NCBI RefSeq assembly: GCF_016925615.1 | Contig: NZ_CP070499.1 | Coordinates: forward strand, 248,001 to 312,000 | Direction: 5' to 3' | Length of the DNA: 64,000 bases | Source of the DNA: Natronosporangium hydrolyticum | Lineage (GTDB): Bacteria; Actinomycetota; Actinomycetes; Mycobacteriales; Micromonosporaceae | Shown here: positions 62,898 through 64,000 of the stretch, in pieces | Numbering within the stretch: the stretch's first letter is position 1 | How the letters are laid out: each line of letters starts with the position of its first letter | Position numbers and translations under genes: made by a program | Notes under the pieces: model-generated | Told to the model about the DNA's origin: nothing | The model's database searches: none | What the model saw: the letters and a program-made list of their open reading frames with translations, nothing else

Positions 62898-63181
62898 GCC
62901 CACTGTTGAAGTACACGCTGGGGCGGATCGGGCTGTTCGCGGCGGCGTTCCTGGTGCTCTACCCGATTCCGCAGCTCGACCTGCTGCTGAAGTTGCTGCT
63001 CGCGCTGCTGATCTCGTTCCCGTTGTCGTGGTTCCTGCTGCGCGGCTACCGCGATCAGGTCTCGATGCGGCTGGTCGACAAGCTGGAGCAGCGCAAGGAG
63101 CAGAAGGAGCAGCTGCGGTCGGCGCTGGCGGGCGAGGACGAATCGCCGCCGAGCTCCGACGGTGACCAGCCCAAGCGGTGA
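62894..63181 (+). CDS. DUF4229 membrane protein
   Basis: A 95-residue protein with two helices and a charged C-terminal tail (SMRLVDKLEQRKEQKEQLRS), matching the DUF4229 family. The start YTLGRIGLFAAAFLVLYPI fits. The ATG overlaps the preceding stop. Its last codons and stop are duplicated downstream in a 16-bp tandem array. Function unknown. Confidence 0.8.
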   Translation: MSPLLKYTLGRIGLFAAAFLVLYPIPQLDLLLKLLLALLISFPLSWFLLRGYRDQVSMRLVDKLEQRKEQKEQLRSALAGEDESPPSSDGDQPKR

Positions 63182-63208
63182 CCAGCCCAAGCGGTGACCA
63201 GCTCAGGC
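63161..63208 (+). repeat. 16-bp tandem array spanning the DUF4229 stop
   Basis: Three copies of GGTGACCAGCCCAAGC (63161, 63177, 63193; the third with two changes) and a partial fourth. The TGA stop of the DUF4229 gene and the stop of the convergent DeoR gene both fall in it. Confidence 0.85.
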
Positions 63209-63988
63209 GGTGACCACCCGGAGGCCAGCAGCGGTGAACCCGGCCACCAGCGTCGGGTCCGCCCCGGCATCGGTCACCAACGTCTCGATCTGATCGGTGG
63301 CGCAGATCTGGGCGAACGCCTGCCCGTCCAGCTTGGAAGAGTCCGCAATGATCGCGACCCGGCGGGCCCGCTGCACCATCAGCCGGTTCATCGCCGCCTC
63401 GCCCTCGTGGTGGGCGGCGGCACCCAACCCGACGTTGATCGCGTCGACGCCGAGCAGCACCAGGTCGAGGTTCACCTCCGCCAGCAGCGCCGCCCCGAGC
63501 GGTCCCACCAGCTCGTACGACTGCGGCCGCACCACGCCACCGGCGACCACCACCTTCATCCGGGAACCCACCAGCAGCTCGTTGGCGATGTTCAGGGCGT
63601 TGGTGACCACGGTGAGCTGGACCCCGCCGCGGTCGCTGGTGAGTTCCGGCCGTGCCGCGAGCGCCCGGGCGACCTCGGTGGTGGTGGTGCCGCCGTTCAA
63701 CCCCACCACCATGCCGGGTGAGACCAGGGCGGCGGCGGCCTCGCCGATCCGCCGTTTCTCACTGGAGTGCCGGGCGGTCTTGTAGCGCAGCGGCAGGTCG
63801 TAGGCGACGCCGTTGGCCGCTGCCCCACCCCGGGTCCTCGTGATCAACTGTTGTTCGGCGAGCTGCTCGAAGTCCCGGCGGATGGTCGCCTCGGAGACCC
63901 GCAGCGCCTCCGCCGCCTCCGCCACCGTCAGCTGCCCGCGCTGCGACAACAACTCCACCAGCGCGTTCCAGCGCGCGTACCGGTCCAC
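63203..63988 (-). CDS. DeoR/GlpR-family sugar regulator
   Basis: A 261-residue repressor. The N-terminal HTH (RWNALVELLSQRGQLTVAEA, then RVSEATIRRDFEQL) is DeoR-type, and the C-terminal sugar-phosphate-binding domain has VVGLNGGTTTTEVARAL and VVAGGVVRPQSYELVGPLGA. It starts at GTG 63988, near the window edge, so the regulated operon may lie beyond. It probably responds to a phosphorylated sugar. Confidence 0.9.
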   Translation of the reverse strand: MDRYARWNALVELLSQRGQLTVAEAAEALRVSEATIRRDFEQLAEQQLITRTRGGAAANGVAYDLPLRYKTARHSSEKRRIGEAAAALVSPGMVVGLNGGTTTTEVARALAARPELTSDRGGVQLTVVTNALNIANELLVGSRMKVVVAGGVVRPQSYELVGPLGAALLAEVNLDLVLLGVDAINVGLGAAAHHEGEAAMNRLMVQRARRVAIIADSSKLDGQAFAQICATDQIETLVTDAGADPTLVAGFTAAGLRVVTA

Positions 63989-64000
63989 CCTGCCATCATC

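Overview
This window is a chromosomal segment of a high-G+C Gram-positive bacterium (Actinomycetota). GTG starts are frequent, third positions are strongly G/C, and there are many 4-base ATGA/GTGA overlaps. BldC, Lsr2, CarD, ClpC1 and the futalosine menaquinone genes are all present. The tandem septum-formation-type lipoproteins and the general layout suggest a filamentous actinomycete, probably Micromonosporaceae-like; the family assignment is an inference. Most of the segment follows a gene order known from mycobacteria and streptomycetes: folP-folB-folK-DUF3180, panC-panD, nadB-nadC-coaX, lysS-lsr2-clpC, mutY, radA, disA, carD-ispD-ispF.

Layout. 1-4800: end of a drug-type ABC exporter, dodecin, a PP2C phosphatase, an MFS carrier, a threonine dehydratase-like enzyme and an Lrp regulator. 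4800-10330: bldC, then ubiX/ubiA/ubiD for menaquinone, an Eis-like acetyltransferase and a repeat-rich non-coding stretch. 10330-20864: a hidden 39-residue YLDPGSGS microprotein, folate genes, two low-complexity membrane proteins, a NuoD-like protein beside an NDUFAF7/MidA-like methyltransferase, and pantothenate genes. 21023-31300: two tandem septum-formation lipoproteins, NAD and CoA genes, lysS, lsr2, clpC. 31289-38900: mutY, an ACT regulator, def, radA, a second repeat-rich non-coding block, a PH-like membrane protein and disA.

38959-42875 is a compact specialised-metabolism locus (UbiA prenyltransferase, methyltransferase, acyl-CoA dehydrogenase-like flavoprotein, type III polyketide synthase). 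42926-50359 holds a thioredoxin-like protein, carD-ispD-ispF, a TPR protein and the homogentisate branch of tyrosine degradation. 50394-51724 is an imine-reductase-family gene with a divergent MerR regulator. 51725-55800 looks like an acquired island: an orphan FtsX-type permease, a secreted protein, and an ATPase plus RloB pair resembling the AbiL abortive-infection system. The last part has an NlpC/P60 endopeptidase, mqnE, fpg, cupin-like proteins, an MFS exporter, two small membrane proteins and a DeoR regulator.

The least expected signals are non-coding. (i) A family of structured intergenic modules is shared between 9848-10242 and 35689-36331. It includes an 80-bp inverted-repeat element present in opposite orientations, a hairpin with a constant loop and compensatory stem changes, and a perfect 29-bp inverted repeat. 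(ii) Short direct duplications span the stop codons of at least five genes (panD, a septum lipoprotein, clpC, disA, DUF4229). (iii) Convergent genes repeatedly end inside shared palindromes. No tRNA, rRNA, CRISPR array or intact insertion sequence was seen.
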